Part shown: piece by piece, positions 17,974-27,396 of the stretch | Layout of the letters: each line of letters opens with the position of its first letter | Numbering within the stretch: the first letter of the stretch is position 1 | Assembly: GCF_900172275.1 (NCBI RefSeq) | Contig: NZ_FWFT01000002.1 | Location: 682,001 to 746,000 of the forward strand | Source: Pseudooctadecabacter jejudonensis | Lineage (GTDB): Bacteria; Pseudomonadota; Alphaproteobacteria; Rhodobacterales; Rhodobacteraceae | Direction: 5' to 3' | Length of the DNA stretch: 64,000 bases | Position numbers and translations under genes: made by a program | Notes under the pieces: model-generated | Database searches by the model: none | The model's input: only the letters and a program-made list of their open reading frames with translations | Told to the model about the DNA's origin: nothing

Positions 17974-19581
17974 CTACATCCGAAACACGCCAAACCGCGT
18001 GTCTTCGATTGGGGTGTTCAGGCTTGCCCGCAGGGACAAGGCCAGAACATCACGGGAGGTGCGGGGATCAATGATGCCGTCGTCCCAAAGCCGGGCTGAG
18101 GCATAGAGAGGATGGCTTTGTTCGGTGAACATATCGATGGTGGGTTGTTTGAATGTGGCTTCCTCTTTGGCGGACCACGATTTGCCCTGACGCTCCAGCG
18201 CTGTGCGTTTGACCGTGGCCAGAACGCCTGCCGCCTGTTCGCCGCCCATCACGCCGATCCGGCTGTTGGGCCATGTCCACAAAAAACGCGGGTCATAGGC
18301 CCGTCCGCACATCCCGTAATTGCCTGCCCCAAAGGATCCGCCGACCAGCATGGTGATTTTCGGAACAGAGGTTGTGGCCACGGCGGTCACCAATTTGGCG
18401 CCATCCTTGGCGATGCCGCCGGCCTCATATTGTTGGCCCACCATGAAACCGGTGATGTTTTGCAGAAACACGAGGGGGATTTTCCGCTGTGAGCAAAGCT
18501 GCACAAAATGCGCGCCTTTGAGTGCGCTTTCGGAAAACAGCACACCGTTGTTGGCGATGATCCCCACGGGCATTCCCATCACATGGGCAAACCCGCATAC
18601 CAATGTTGTGCCATAAAGTGCCTTGAATTCGTCAAAGCGCGACCCGTCCACAAGCCGGGCGATGACCTCACGGATATCATAAGGTGTTTTGAGGTCAGCA
18701 GGGACAACGCCCAAGATCTCTGCCGGATCATATGCGGGGTCTTCGGGCGGTTGCAGATCAATGTGGGCGCTGCGGGCTGCACCAAGGTTGCGCACCGCAT
18801 CCCGCGCCAAAGCAAGGGCGTGCGCGTCATCTTCGGCCAGATAATCGGCCACGCCGGACAGGCGGGTGTGAACATCTCCGCCGCCCAGATCCTCGGCGGT
18901 GACGATTTCGCCTGTTGCCGCCTGAACAAGGGGCGGGCCCGCCAGAAAGATCGTGCCTTGTTCCTTCACGATGATGGTCACGTCCGACATCGCGGGCACA
19001 TAGGCACCGCCCGCGGTGCAGGAACCCATAACCACGGCGATCTGTGCAATGCCCTTGGCCGACATGCGGGCTTGATTGAAAAAGATGCGCCCGAAATGGT
19101 CACGGTCGGGAAACACCTCGTCCTGATTGGGCAGGTTCGCGCCGCCACTGTCGACAAGGTAGATGCAGGGCAGATTGTTTTGTTCCGCGATGTCTTGGGC
19201 GCGCAGATGTTTCTTCACCGTCATGGGAAAGTAGGTGCCGCCCTTAACCGTCGCGTCGTTGCACAGGATCATCACATCACGGCCCTGTACACGACCCACG
19301 CCGGCAATGATCCCCGCAGACGGGGACGCGTTGTCATACATCCCATGCGCCCCGAACAGTCCGATTTCAAGAAACGGTGCGCCGGGATCCAGAAGGGCTG
19401 CGATGCGGTCACGGGGCAGTAATTTGCCACGGTCTTTATGACGGGTGCGGGCGGCGTCACCGCCGCCCGCCATGGCCCTATCGGCGGCATTTCGGATCGT
19501 GTTCAGCGCGTCATGATGGGCGGCCTCGTTCGCCTTGAAGGCCTCAGACGTGGGCGAGATGTTTGACGTCAGAACAGCCAT
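17974..19581 (-). CDS. liuB: Methylcrotonoyl-CoA carboxylase, carboxyltransferase beta subunit
   Basis: Transfers the carboxyl group from biotin on LiuD to 3-methylcrotonyl-CoA. The 535-residue protein has two crotonase-like carboxyltransferase domains; [20 protein letters not shown] near the start and [20 protein letters not shown] in the second half are typical of the family. Its ATG shares one base with the liuA stop (TGATG), so translation is coupled. It lies between liuA and liuD in the usual order. Confidence 0.95.
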   Translation of the reverse strand: MAVLTSNISPTSEAFKANEAAHHDALNTIRNAADRAMAGGGDAARTRHKDRGKLLPRDRIAALLDPGAPFLEIGLFGAHGMYDNASPSAGIIAGVGRVQGRDVMILCNDATVKGGTYFPMTVKKHLRAQDIAEQNNLPCIYLVDSGGANLPNQDEVFPDRDHFGRIFFNQARMSAKGIAQIAVVMGSCTAGGAYVPAMSDVTIIVKEQGTIFLAGPPLVQAATGEIVTAEDLGGGDVHTRLSGVADYLAEDDAHALALARDAVRNLGAARSAHIDLQPPEDPAYDPAEILGVVPADLKTPYDIREVIARLVDGSRFDEFKALYGTTLVCGFAHVMGMPVGIIANNGVLFSESALKGAHFVQLCSQRKIPLVFLQNITGFMVGQQYEAGGIAKDGAKLVTAVATTSVPKITMLVGGSFGAGNYGMCGRAYDPRFLWTWPNSRIGVMGGEQAAGVLATVKRTALERQGKSWSAKEEATFKQPTIDMFTEQSHPLYASARLWDDGIIDPRTSRDVLALSLRASLNTPIEDTRFGVFRM

Positions 19582-20744
19582 CAGCGCATCGACCCCATCA
19601 ATTCGCGCCCGATCAACATACGGCGGATTTCGGATGTGCCCGCGCCAATCTCCATCAGCTTTGCATCGCGGAAGATGCGGGCGACCGGTGCATCGTTCAT
19701 AAACCCTGCGCCGCCCATGGCCTGCACGGCCTGATGGGCCACGGTCATCGCTTCCTCGGACGCATAAAGGACGCAGGCGGCGGCGTCCTGACGGGTCACG
19801 TCGCCCCGATCACAGGCCTTCGCGACCTCATAGATATAGGCGCGGGCGCTGTTCAGTTTCGTGTAGATGTCGGCAATCTTGCCCTGCATCAGCTGGAAAT
19901 CCCCGATGGGTTTTCCGAATTGAGTGCGCTGGGCTAGGTAGGGCATGATCTCATCGAGGCAGGCGGCCATGATGCCGGTGCCGATGCCAGACAAAACCAC
20001 GCGTTCGTAATCCAGACCGGACATCAAAACCTGCACGCCGCGGCCGACTTCGCCCAAGACGTTGTCCATTGGGACTTCGACGTCGTTGAACACCAGTTCA
20101 ACCGTGTTCGATCCGCGCATGCCGAGCTTGTCGAAGTGTGGCGATTGGCTGAACCCCGCCATGGATTTTTCAATCAGAAAGGCAGTGATGCCTTTTGATC
20201 CGGCATCGGGGTCTGTCTTGGCATAGACGACCAGCGTGTTGGCCTCACCGCCGTTGGTGATCCAGTATTTGTTGCCGTTGAGGATGAAGCGGTCGTTCGT
20301 CTTATCCGCCCGCAAGGACATGCTGACCACGTCAGACCCGGCCCCGGCCTCAGACATGGCGAGGGCCCCGACGGAGGCTCCGCTGATCAGATCAGGCAGG
20401 TAGCGTGCTTTTTGAGCGGCAGTGCCATTCAGGCCGATCTGATTGACGCACAAATTGGAATGCGCCCCGTAGCTGAGGGCAACACTTGCGCTGGCCCGCG
20501 CGATTTCTTCCACAGCGACAACATGGGCGAGGTATCCCATACCTGCGCCGCCGTCGGCCTCGGGGATGGTGATCCCAAGAAGGCCGAGTGCGCCCATCTC
20601 TTCCCACAGCCCTGCGGGGAAAAGGTTGTCTGTGTCTGCTTGCGCGGCAAGGGGTTTGACGCGGTCTTGCGCCCAACGATGCACCATGTCGCGCAGGGCA
20701 TTGACCTCGCCGCCTAGATCAAATGTCATTGAGGCGTTAAACAT
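19581..20744 (-). CDS. liuA: Isovaleryl-CoA dehydrogenase
   Basis: This FAD enzyme oxidises isovaleryl-CoA to 3-methylcrotonyl-CoA, passing electrons to ETF. The 387-residue protein shows the acyl-CoA dehydrogenase signatures [15 protein letters not shown] and [22 protein letters not shown]. Its length and its place in the liu operon favour isovaleryl-CoA as substrate. The start is set at ATG 20744, with AAAGG about 8 bases upstream, and overlaps the end of the TetR gene by 8 bases. Sequence upstream in frame belongs to the regulator and is not used. Confidence 0.94.
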   Translation of the reverse strand: MFNASMTFDLGGEVNALRDMVHRWAQDRVKPLAAQADTDNLFPAGLWEEMGALGLLGITIPEADGGAGMGYLAHVVAVEEIARASASVALSYGAHSNLCVNQIGLNGTAAQKARYLPDLISGASVGALAMSEAGAGSDVVSMSLRADKTNDRFILNGNKYWITNGGEANTLVVYAKTDPDAGSKGITAFLIEKSMAGFSQSPHFDKLGMRGSNTVELVFNDVEVPMDNVLGEVGRGVQVLMSGLDYERVVLSGIGTGIMAACLDEIMPYLAQRTQFGKPIGDFQLMQGKIADIYTKLNSARAYIYEVAKACDRGDVTRQDAAACVLYASEEAMTVAHQAVQAMGGAGFMNDAPVARIFRDAKLMEIGAGTSEIRRMLIGRELMGSMR

Positions 20745-21348
20745 CGTTTGGCCTTTTTGTTGGGGGAGAATAGGGCGCGCCCACACTTTGCAGGGCGGCG
20801 CGCACGTAGCATTCGGTTATGTCGGCCGGGCTTTGCGGGCCGGTTTGGCGATACCAGACGGTGATGCCGCCCAGCATGGACAGGATGGCACGGGCCTGAA
20901 TGGCCGGATCCGTCAGGAGAAACGCACCGCTGTCATGGCCTGCCTGGAGAATGCTGCGCAGGGCGCTTTCATAGGTATCCCGTTTCGACATGACGGCCTG
21001 GGCGCCGTCCCCTTCAAGGCTGCGCAATTCCATGTAGGCGATAAAAATATCGTCGGGGTTTTCGATGTTGTGATGGATGTGGCCGCGAACAAACGCCTCA
21101 AGGTTCTGTAGGGGCGTTGCATCAGGATCAATGGGTGCAATCGCGGCCTTGTGGGCGCGTTCAAGGTTTTCCACCATCAGATCGACAAGGATCGCCTGCT
21201 TTGATGCAAAGTGATTATACAGCCCGCCCGGTTGCTTGCCGATGGACTGTGCGATGTCACGCATGGCGACCGCGTTGTATCCCTTTTCGGCAAACAGGCG
21301 GCGGGCTGCGTTTCGGATGAATTGCTTGGTGCGGTGTTCTTGGGTCAT
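20737..21348 (-). CDS. TetR family regulator of the leucine degradation operon
   Basis: A 203-residue regulator whose N-terminal helix-turn-helix is MRDIAQSIGKQPGGLYNHFASKQ, the TetR/FadR/PsrA-like type used for fatty and branched acyl-CoA control. It is the first gene of the liu operon and overlaps liuA by 8 bases. The start is ATG 21348. The reading frame stays open to 21462, but a near-perfect palindrome at 21358-21373, just 9 bases before this ATG, looks like its own operator, which argues against a longer protein. The likely ligand is an acyl-CoA of the pathway. Confidence 0.88.
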   Translation of the reverse strand: MTQEHRTKQFIRNAARRLFAEKGYNAVAMRDIAQSIGKQPGGLYNHFASKQAILVDLMVENLERAHKAAIAPIDPDATPLQNLEAFVRGHIHHNIENPDDIFIAYMELRSLEGDGAQAVMSKRDTYESALRSILQAGHDSGAFLLTDPAIQARAILSMLGGITVWYRQTGPQSPADITECYVRAALQSVGAPYSPPTKRPNDV

Positions 21349-21357
21349 GGCAAAAAT

Positions 21358-21373
21358 GAATGTACGTTCATTC
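21358..21373. promoter_or_regulatory. Palindrome before the liu regulator (candidate TetR operator)
   Basis: GAATGTACGTTCATTC is a 16-base palindrome with one mismatched pair, centred on ACGT, 9 bases upstream of the regulator ATG. Size, symmetry and position fit an autoregulatory TetR-type operator in the gap between the liu operon and the divergent gabD-like gene. Confidence 0.6.
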
Positions 21374-21463
21374 CTTTCTAGCAAGGCCATATTGATCTGT
21401 CCAGCGGGCAAGCGGTCTTGACCCTTGACGGCGGAGGCAGCGCTGTGAAACCTGCGCGCCAAA

Positions 21464-21479
21464 GAGGGGCACGCCCCTC
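21464..21479. promoter_or_regulatory. Short dyad in the gabD leader
   Basis: GAGGGGC and GCCCCTC flank a 2-base centre, 36 bases upstream of the gabD ATG. It could be a regulator site or a small RNA stem; nothing further supports either. Confidence 0.25.
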
Positions 21480-21515
21480 CATCGCGTTTGCACGTTTTCA
21501 GAAAGGCTGCCTGTC

Positions 21516-22973
21516 ATGACTTTGTCCCTCAAAAACCCCGCCCTTCTCCGCGAAGCTGCCCTTGTTGGGTCCCGTTGGATTGACGCGGACGGGGCGGGCA
21601 TTGCCGTCACCAATCCGGCGACGGGTGATGTGATCGGCCATGTGCCGGATCTTGGTGCAGATGAGACGCAAGAGGCCATTTCGGCGGCTGAGGTGGCGCA
21701 AAAAGACTGGGCCAAAAAGACAGCAAAGCAGCGGGCGGATGTGCTGCGCTGCTGGTTTGACCTGATGATGGCCAACCAAGAAGACTTGGCCCAGATCCTC
21801 ACGGCCGAACAGGGTAAGCCACTGGCAGAAGCCCGCGGTGAAATCGGCTATGGCGCGTCTTTTCTCGAATGGTTCGCAGAAGAGGCGCGTCGGGCTTACG
21901 GCGATGTCACACCGACCAACACACCGGACAAACGGATTGTGTGCATCAAGCAGCCCGTGGGCGTCACGGCAGCTATCACGCCATGGAACTTCCCCAACGC
22001 GATGATCACGCGCAAGGCGGCCCCTGCCTTTGCTGCGGGCTGTGCGATGGTGCTGAAGCCGTCCGAACTGACACCTTTTTCGGCTATCGCGATGGGCGTT
22101 TTGGCGGAAGAAGCCGGGCTGCCTGCGGGGCTGTTTTCGATTGTGACAGGTGATGCGGCGACCATCGGCGGCGTGATGACCGCCAGCCCTGTGGTCCGCA
22201 AGATCACCTTTACCGGCTCCACTCGTGTGGGCGCGATGCTGTATGAACAATCGGCCAAGACGATCAAGAAACTGGGGCTGGAGTTGGGCGGCAACGCGCC
22301 ATTTATCGTGTTCGATGACGCCGATCTGGATGCGGCTGTTGACGGTGCGATCCTGTCCAAGTTCCGCAACAACGGCCAGACCTGCGTTTGCGCCAACCGC
22401 ATTTATGTGCAGGCCGGCGTTTATGAGGCCTTTGCCGAAAAGCTGGCCGAAAAGGTCTCTGGCCTGAAGGTCGGCAATGGCGCTGAGGACGGCACTGTCT
22501 TTGGCCCGCTGATCAACGATGCGGCGGTGAAAAAGGTCTCTGGTCATATTCAAGACGCGACGTCCAAAGGGGCGCAGGTCGTGCTGGGTGGCAACGCGCA
22601 TGAGATGGGCGGGACATTTTATCAGCCAACCATTTTGACGGGCGTGACATCCGACATGGCCGTCGCGACCGAGGAAACCTTCGGCCCCGTCGCGCCGCTG
22701 TTCAAATTTACTGAAGAGGCCGAAGCGATTGAGGCGGCCAATGCCACGGAGTTCGGCCTTGCGTCCTACTTCTACAGCCGCGACATCGCGCGGGCCTGGC
22801 GCGTGTCGGAGGCGCTGGATTATGGCATGGTCGGCGTGAACACCGGCCACGTTTCCACGACGGAGGCGCCTTTTGGCGGGGTCAAGTCATCAGGGCTGGG
22901 CCGCGAGGGCGGGCGTCAGGGCCTCGATGATTTCATGGAAACGAAATACATCTGCATGGGCGGGATCGACTAA
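21516..22973 (+). CDS. gabD: NAD(P)-dependent succinate-semialdehyde dehydrogenase
   Basis: A 485-residue aldehyde dehydrogenase. TPWNFPNAM is the cofactor-binding start, FTGSTRVG the nucleotide loop, LELGGNAPF carries the catalytic Glu and NNGQTCVCANR the catalytic Cys (with a second Cys two residues on, common in GabD). Overall similarity and the KPSELTP and EAPFGGVKSSGLGREGG segments fit succinate-semialdehyde dehydrogenase, the last step of GABA use into the TCA cycle. AAAGG lies about 10 bases before the ATG. It is divergent from the liu regulator and its stop overlaps the stop of the following minus-strand gene by 4 bases. Confidence 0.9.
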   Translation: MTLSLKNPALLREAALVGSRWIDADGAGIAVTNPATGDVIGHVPDLGADETQEAISAAEVAQKDWAKKTAKQRADVLRCWFDLMMANQEDLAQILTAEQGKPLAEARGEIGYGASFLEWFAEEARRAYGDVTPTNTPDKRIVCIKQPVGVTAAITPWNFPNAMITRKAAPAFAAGCAMVLKPSELTPFSAIAMGVLAEEAGLPAGLFSIVTGDAATIGGVMTASPVVRKITFTGSTRVGAMLYEQSAKTIKKLGLELGGNAPFIVFDDADLDAAVDGAILSKFRNNGQTCVCANRIYVQAGVYEAFAEKLAEKVSGLKVGNGAEDGTVFGPLINDAAVKKVSGHIQDATSKGAQVVLGGNAHEMGGTFYQPTILTGVTSDMAVATEETFGPVAPLFKFTEEAEAIEAANATEFGLASYFYSRDIARAWRVSEALDYGMVGVNTGHVSTTEAPFGGVKSSGLGREGGRQGLDDFMETKYICMGGID

Positions 22974-23413
22974 ACCGTCTGATTAGCGTCAATCGCGTCA
23001 GGGGCGGGGGAGGGATCTTCCGCCTTTTGCACATCTTCGTCATCCTCCCACGCGTCTTTCATCAGGTCACGCGCGGATTGCTTGAGACGCACGTACGCCG
23101 ATTGGGCGCCCGGGATTGCACGGCTTTGATAGATTGGATCGACCGCAGCAGCGGTGCCCGCCACGGGGGAGGCAATGATATTGCGCCGCATCAGATCCTG
23201 CATAACTGCATCCGCTTGCGCGGGGCCGATGTTCAGCCATTTTTGAATGAGGGCGGGGGATGCTTTGGCGTGGGTGCGGGCAAAGAGGGCCGCCCAATCC
23301 AACGTGGCTTGTCGGATTGGGGCGGCAGCTACTGGGATAGCCGCTGCGGGCAAAGGCAAAACTGGGATGATCGCAGTTGCCCCGGCAGATCGGAGAAAGT
23401 CTCGTCTCTTCAT
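22970..23413 (-). CDS. Uncharacterised exported protein with Tat-like signal
   Basis: A 147-residue protein beginning MKRRDFLRSAGATA, a twin-arginine export motif followed by an Ala/Pro-rich hydrophobic stretch to about residue 31. The mature part has a helix-rich segment (about 35-75) and a Pro/Asp-rich acidic tail. I do not recognise a family. It is a lone minus-strand gene whose stop overlaps that of the convergent gabD. No ribosome site stands out beyond an AAGAGACG-type purine run. Confidence 0.65.
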   Translation of the reverse strand: MKRRDFLRSAGATAIIPVLPLPAAAIPVAAAPIRQATLDWAALFARTHAKASPALIQKWLNIGPAQADAVMQDLMRRNIIASPVAGTAAAVDPIYQSRAIPGAQSAYVRLKQSARDLMKDAWEDDEDVQKAEDPSPAPDAIDANQTV

Positions 23414-23480
23414 GACAGTGATATGGGGTGCGCGGGGCGTGCCTTAACGGGGAAAGCGGCTTGACCGTTCCCCCACCGGA

Positions 23481-24185
23481 TCACACCATGCGAATAACGT
23501 CTTTATCGATGGCCAGCATATAGCCACGTCGGGCGATGTTGCGCACCAGCAGTTCAGAAATCATCTGGTTGCCCAAGGTGTCGCGCAGCCGTTTGATGCG
23601 GGTGGCGCCTGCGGCCTCTTCGCAATCGGCGGCGGACCGGCCCGAGATCACGCCCTCGATTTCGGCCCCTGACAGGACCTCATCGTCCATGCGGGCTTCT
23701 GCCAGCACGCTGAGGGTTTCAATGGCTGCATCTGTCAGTTTGAATTCAAAGTTGTTGAGGTAGACCATATTCTGGTCGCGGCTGATCAGAAGGGAATTGA
23801 CCTCAATCCCCTTGCGTTCGATCTGACCCATGCGCCGGTTCATCGCGATGAGCATCACAAGAAACGCGACTGCGGCGATCAAAAGCGCGGTCGCAAAAAC
23901 CAGGAGTACAAAGATCACAAACCGGTAGCTGTCCAAGGTCGCCGAAAAGGCGGTTCCGGATTGGGCGAGGATTTCCAGAAGTTTAATTTCAGCCTGACCG
24001 GTCAGCGACGCGTTTTCCACAAACAGCTGTTCCACCCGCGCGTTGAACGCGTTTGCGTCGGGGAGGTTCAAAAACAGCAATACCGCTGCGGTGCCAAGGA
24101 TCAGCACGATGGCGGCGATCCCTGCGATGACGATGCGGTTGCCGGTCTGGCGGGCCTCAATAGCGGAGGTAGTTTTCGCCTGCAC
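23481..24185 (-). CDS. Membrane-anchored winged-helix protein (candidate transcription regulator)
   Basis: A 234-residue protein with two membrane helices (about 18-40 and 88-115) around a periplasmic loop of about 45 residues. A basic cytoplasmic linker (MNRRMGQIERKG) follows, then a C-terminal domain (about 135-226) whose pattern matches an OmpR-type winged helix: strands MVYLNNFEFKLT, a helix with TLSVLAEA, a recognition-like helix TRIKRLRDTLGN and a wing hairpin ending ARRGYML. This is ToxR/CadC-like but with the DNA domain at the C terminus. The start is GTG at 24185, behind AGGAGAGAGA. It overlaps a small exported-protein gene by 29 bases. DNA binding is inferred only. Confidence 0.75.
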   Translation of the reverse strand: MQAKTTSAIEARQTGNRIVIAGIAAIVLILGTAAVLLFLNLPDANAFNARVEQLFVENASLTGQAEIKLLEILAQSGTAFSATLDSYRFVIFVLLVFATALLIAAVAFLVMLIAMNRRMGQIERKGIEVNSLLISRDQNMVYLNNFEFKLTDAAIETLSVLAEARMDDEVLSGAEIEGVISGRSAADCEEAAGATRIKRLRDTLGNQMISELLVRNIARRGYMLAIDKDVIRMV

Positions 24186-24438
24186 TCTCTTCTCTCTCCT
24201 CTAGTCCCGCCTCATCGAAGACGCTTTCGATGCTTAGCAACTGCCAGTCATCTTGCGCCAGTCGTGGGGCCAACTGGGCGGCGGCTGCGTCGACCGTACA
24301 GTCGCCTGTGATTTCGGCCACACCGTAGTGCAACCGCAACGGATCGTCACGTTTGGCTTTGTAGTCGGCAAAACACGCGGCATGCGCTGTGCTGGACACG
24401 GCCATCAACGTGACAGTTATTAGAAGAGTGCGTTTCAT
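24157..24438 (-). CDS. Small exported protein upstream of the membrane winged-helix gene
   Basis: A 93-residue protein with a clear signal peptide (1-20, ending STAHA-A). The mature part is about 73 residues with two cysteines (in ACFADY and GDCTVD) that could form one disulfide, and an acidic C terminus. The family is not recognised. The gene overlaps the start of the membrane winged-helix gene by 29 bases, so the products are probably made together; a periplasmic partner that senses for, or protects, the regulator is an attractive but unproven idea. Confidence 0.65.
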   Translation of the reverse strand: MKRTLLITVTLMAVSSTAHAACFADYKAKRDDPLRLHYGVAEITGDCTVDAAAAQLAPRLAQDDWQLLSIESVFDEAGLEEREESAGENYLRY

Positions 24439-24605
24439 GAGAGGAGCATGGCTGTGGTGCCCGTGTTATTCAATATCGTCGACCAACTTTCCTGTGCCAT
24501 CCCATAACATCTCCGCGCTATTGAGAGGCAAAGGGCCCTGCGCCCATCGTTGATCCAGTTCAGCCGACATGCCCGTCGGCGACCCACACACAAAGGATCA
24601 TCGAT

Positions 24606-25019
24606 ATGTTTACAAAAACACTGACGGCAGGCGTTCTGGCCGTATCCCTCGCCCTGACAAGCCTGTCCCCCACCCAAGCGCAGGCGTCCTTTTCCGAAGA
24701 AGACGCTGTGGTTGGCATTCTGACGCTGCTGTTGCTGGGGGCCGCCATTCACAACAGCCGCGACAATGGTAACGACCGCCCGCGGGTCGACCCCAATGCG
24801 TGGAAGGTGTTGCCCGATCAGTGCCTGCGTCAGACCACCCGTCGCAATGGCAATTCCATCCGGTTCTTCGGCCAGCGGTGCATGAACAACAATTACGCCT
24901 ATGTGTCCCGTCTTCCACAGGCGTGTCACGTCCGGTTCCGCAATGAAAACGGCCAACGTCGCCAAGGCTGGCGCGCGCGGTGCCTGCGCAACGAAGGGTT
25001 CCGCTTTAACCGGCACTAA
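24606..25019 (+). CDS. Secreted basic protein of unknown function
   Basis: A 137-residue protein with an N-terminal signal peptide (about 1-26, ending TQAQA) and a short hydrophobic stretch just after it (AVVGILTLLLLGAAIH, about 34-49). The mature C-terminal part is rich in Arg and Asn and has four cysteines (CLRQTTRRNG, QRCMNNNY, QACHVRF and RCLRNEG), suggesting a disulfide-stabilised basic domain. I do not recognise the family. It has its own terminator (25066-25108), so it is probably a single-gene unit, divergent from the membrane winged-helix pair. Confidence 0.72.
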   Translation: MFTKTLTAGVLAVSLALTSLSPTQAQASFSEEDAVVGILTLLLLGAAIHNSRDNGNDRPRVDPNAWKVLPDQCLRQTTRRNGNSIRFFGQRCMNNNYAYVSRLPQACHVRFRNENGQRRQGWRARCLRNEGFRFNRH

Positions 25020-25065
25020 GGCCGCAGCGGACAAAGGCGGCCCGCCAAAGAAGGCCGCCCAAACG

Positions 25066-25108
25066 GAGGCAGGGGGGAGGACATGGCCCCCTGCCTCTTT
25101 CGTTTGTT
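25066..25108 (+). terminator. Intrinsic terminator after the secreted basic protein
   Basis: GAGGCAGGGGG (25066-25076) pairs perfectly with CCCCCTGCCTC (25087-25097), followed by TTTCGTTTGTT. A second 7-base stem (GGCGGCC/GGCCGCC, 25036-25059) lies just before it. Confidence 0.75.
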
Positions 25109-25203
25109 CCATGCAATTTGTGCAGATCGGGGATGCGGCTTTGGGGCTAACTGGGTCAGAATTGCTGACTATATTGTTTGTTGTAACCAGAGTGAGAGAC
25201 AAG

Positions 25204-25362
25204 ATGATTCAGGATCGACTGACCGCAAAATTTCAATCTGCGAAACCAGCCCAGCGCCGTGTCACCAAACCACAGCCGCGTCCGGCGCCGAAATCTGCGA
25301 AATCCCCTGCGACGGACAGCTACACCAAAGGCCGCCGCCTTTCGGGGTCTTTCTGGATCTGA
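25204..25362 (+). CDS. Possible small basic protein (52 aa)
   Basis: An open frame starting at ATG 25204 behind a purine run (GAGAGACAAG) encodes 52 residues rich in Lys, Arg, Pro and Ala, with no hydrophobic segment. It lies alone after a terminator and 41 bases before rnhB, so some transcript must begin here. The frame is also open further upstream, through the terminator, which weakens the coding argument. Function unknown. Confidence 0.38.
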   Translation: MIQDRLTAKFQSAKPAQRRVTKPQPRPAPKSAKSPATDSYTKGRRLSGSFWI

Positions 25363-25403
25363 TTCAGTTGCACTCTCGCACAGGGTCTGATTGACCCTGT
25401 GCC

Positions 25404-26012
25404 ATGAAAACCCTGCCCGATTATACATTCGAAACCGATCTGCGCGCGCAGGGACATCTGCGCATCGCAGGTGTTGATGAAGTCGGGCGCGGCCCTTTGG
25501 CTGGTCCTGTGACGGCAGCAGCGGTCATTCTGGACCCTGCCAACATCCCTGACGGTCTGAACGACAGCAAAACCCTCACCGCCAAACGCCGTGCCGCGTT
25601 GGAGCCGCTTATTTTTGACGCGGCCGAGGTGTGCATCGCCCATGCATCGGTGGCCGAGATTGACGAGCTGAATATCTTGCGCGCGTCCCATCTGGCCATG
25701 GAACGGGCCGTGGCGGGGTTGGGCGCTGTTGATCACGCACTGATTGATGGAAATATGATCCCGCGCAATCTGGCAGTCCCTGCAACGACCGTTGTGAAGG
25801 GCGACAGTCGATCTTTGTCCATTGCTGCGGCCTCAATTGTGGCCAAAATATGTCGCGACCGGATCATGGTTGAATTGGCGCAACAGTTCCCCGGTTATGG
25901 ATGGGAGACGAACGCAGGATATGGATCGAAAAGCCACATATCTGCGCTTCAAAATTTGGGTGTGACCCCACACCATAGACGGTCTTTCAAACCGGTCCAC
26001 AATATGTTGTGA
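25404..26012 (+). CDS. rnhB: Ribonuclease HII
   Basis: A 202-residue enzyme that cuts RNA in RNA-DNA hybrids and starts removal of misincorporated ribonucleotides. The acidic active site begins with DEVGRGPLAGPV (about 20-31, Asp and Glu), then a central Asp in HALIDGN, and the C-terminal region has the NAGYGSKSHISAL and HHRRSF stretches typical of RNase HII. Length is normal. It is followed by ccrM, a conserved neighbour in this bacterial order. Confidence 0.96.
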   Translation: MKTLPDYTFETDLRAQGHLRIAGVDEVGRGPLAGPVTAAAVILDPANIPDGLNDSKTLTAKRRAALEPLIFDAAEVCIAHASVAEIDELNILRASHLAMERAVAGLGAVDHALIDGNMIPRNLAVPATTVVKGDSRSLSIAAASIVAKICRDRIMVELAQQFPGYGWETNAGYGSKSHISALQNLGVTPHHRRSFKPVHNML

Positions 26013-26028
26013 CAAGAAAAAATCGTAA

Positions 26029-27234
<1,206 letters not shown>

Positions 27235-27302
27235 GCCGAACCCCCTTTAGAATTTACGATTACCGCCTGTGCCTGCGGCCTCCAGCCGTGGCACCACTCT
27301 CA

Positions 27303-27340
27303 CCCTCTGTCGGTTCCCAAGACCTGACAGGGGGTTTTTT
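27303..27340 (+). terminator. Intrinsic terminator between ccrM and galE
   Basis: CCCTCTGTCGGT (27303-27314) pairs with ACCTGACAGGGGG (27322-27334), with one bulged base and one G-T pair, followed by six T residues (27335-27340). Confidence 0.85.
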
Positions 27341-27396
27341 CTGTTTTGCCGACCGCCAATTCCGGCCATAAGTCTTTCGAAACGACAGGACAGATC

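Noticed and set aside
25036-25097. Two neighbouring hairpins considered as a riboswitch or small RNA
   Set aside because: The second has a T-run and reads as an ordinary terminator; nothing else suggests a structured RNA.
24435-25202. A 255-residue minus-strand frame opposite the secreted basic protein
   Set aside because: It has no family features, crosses a strong plus-strand terminator and lies opposite a gene with a good signal peptide and cysteine pattern, so it is a mirror frame.
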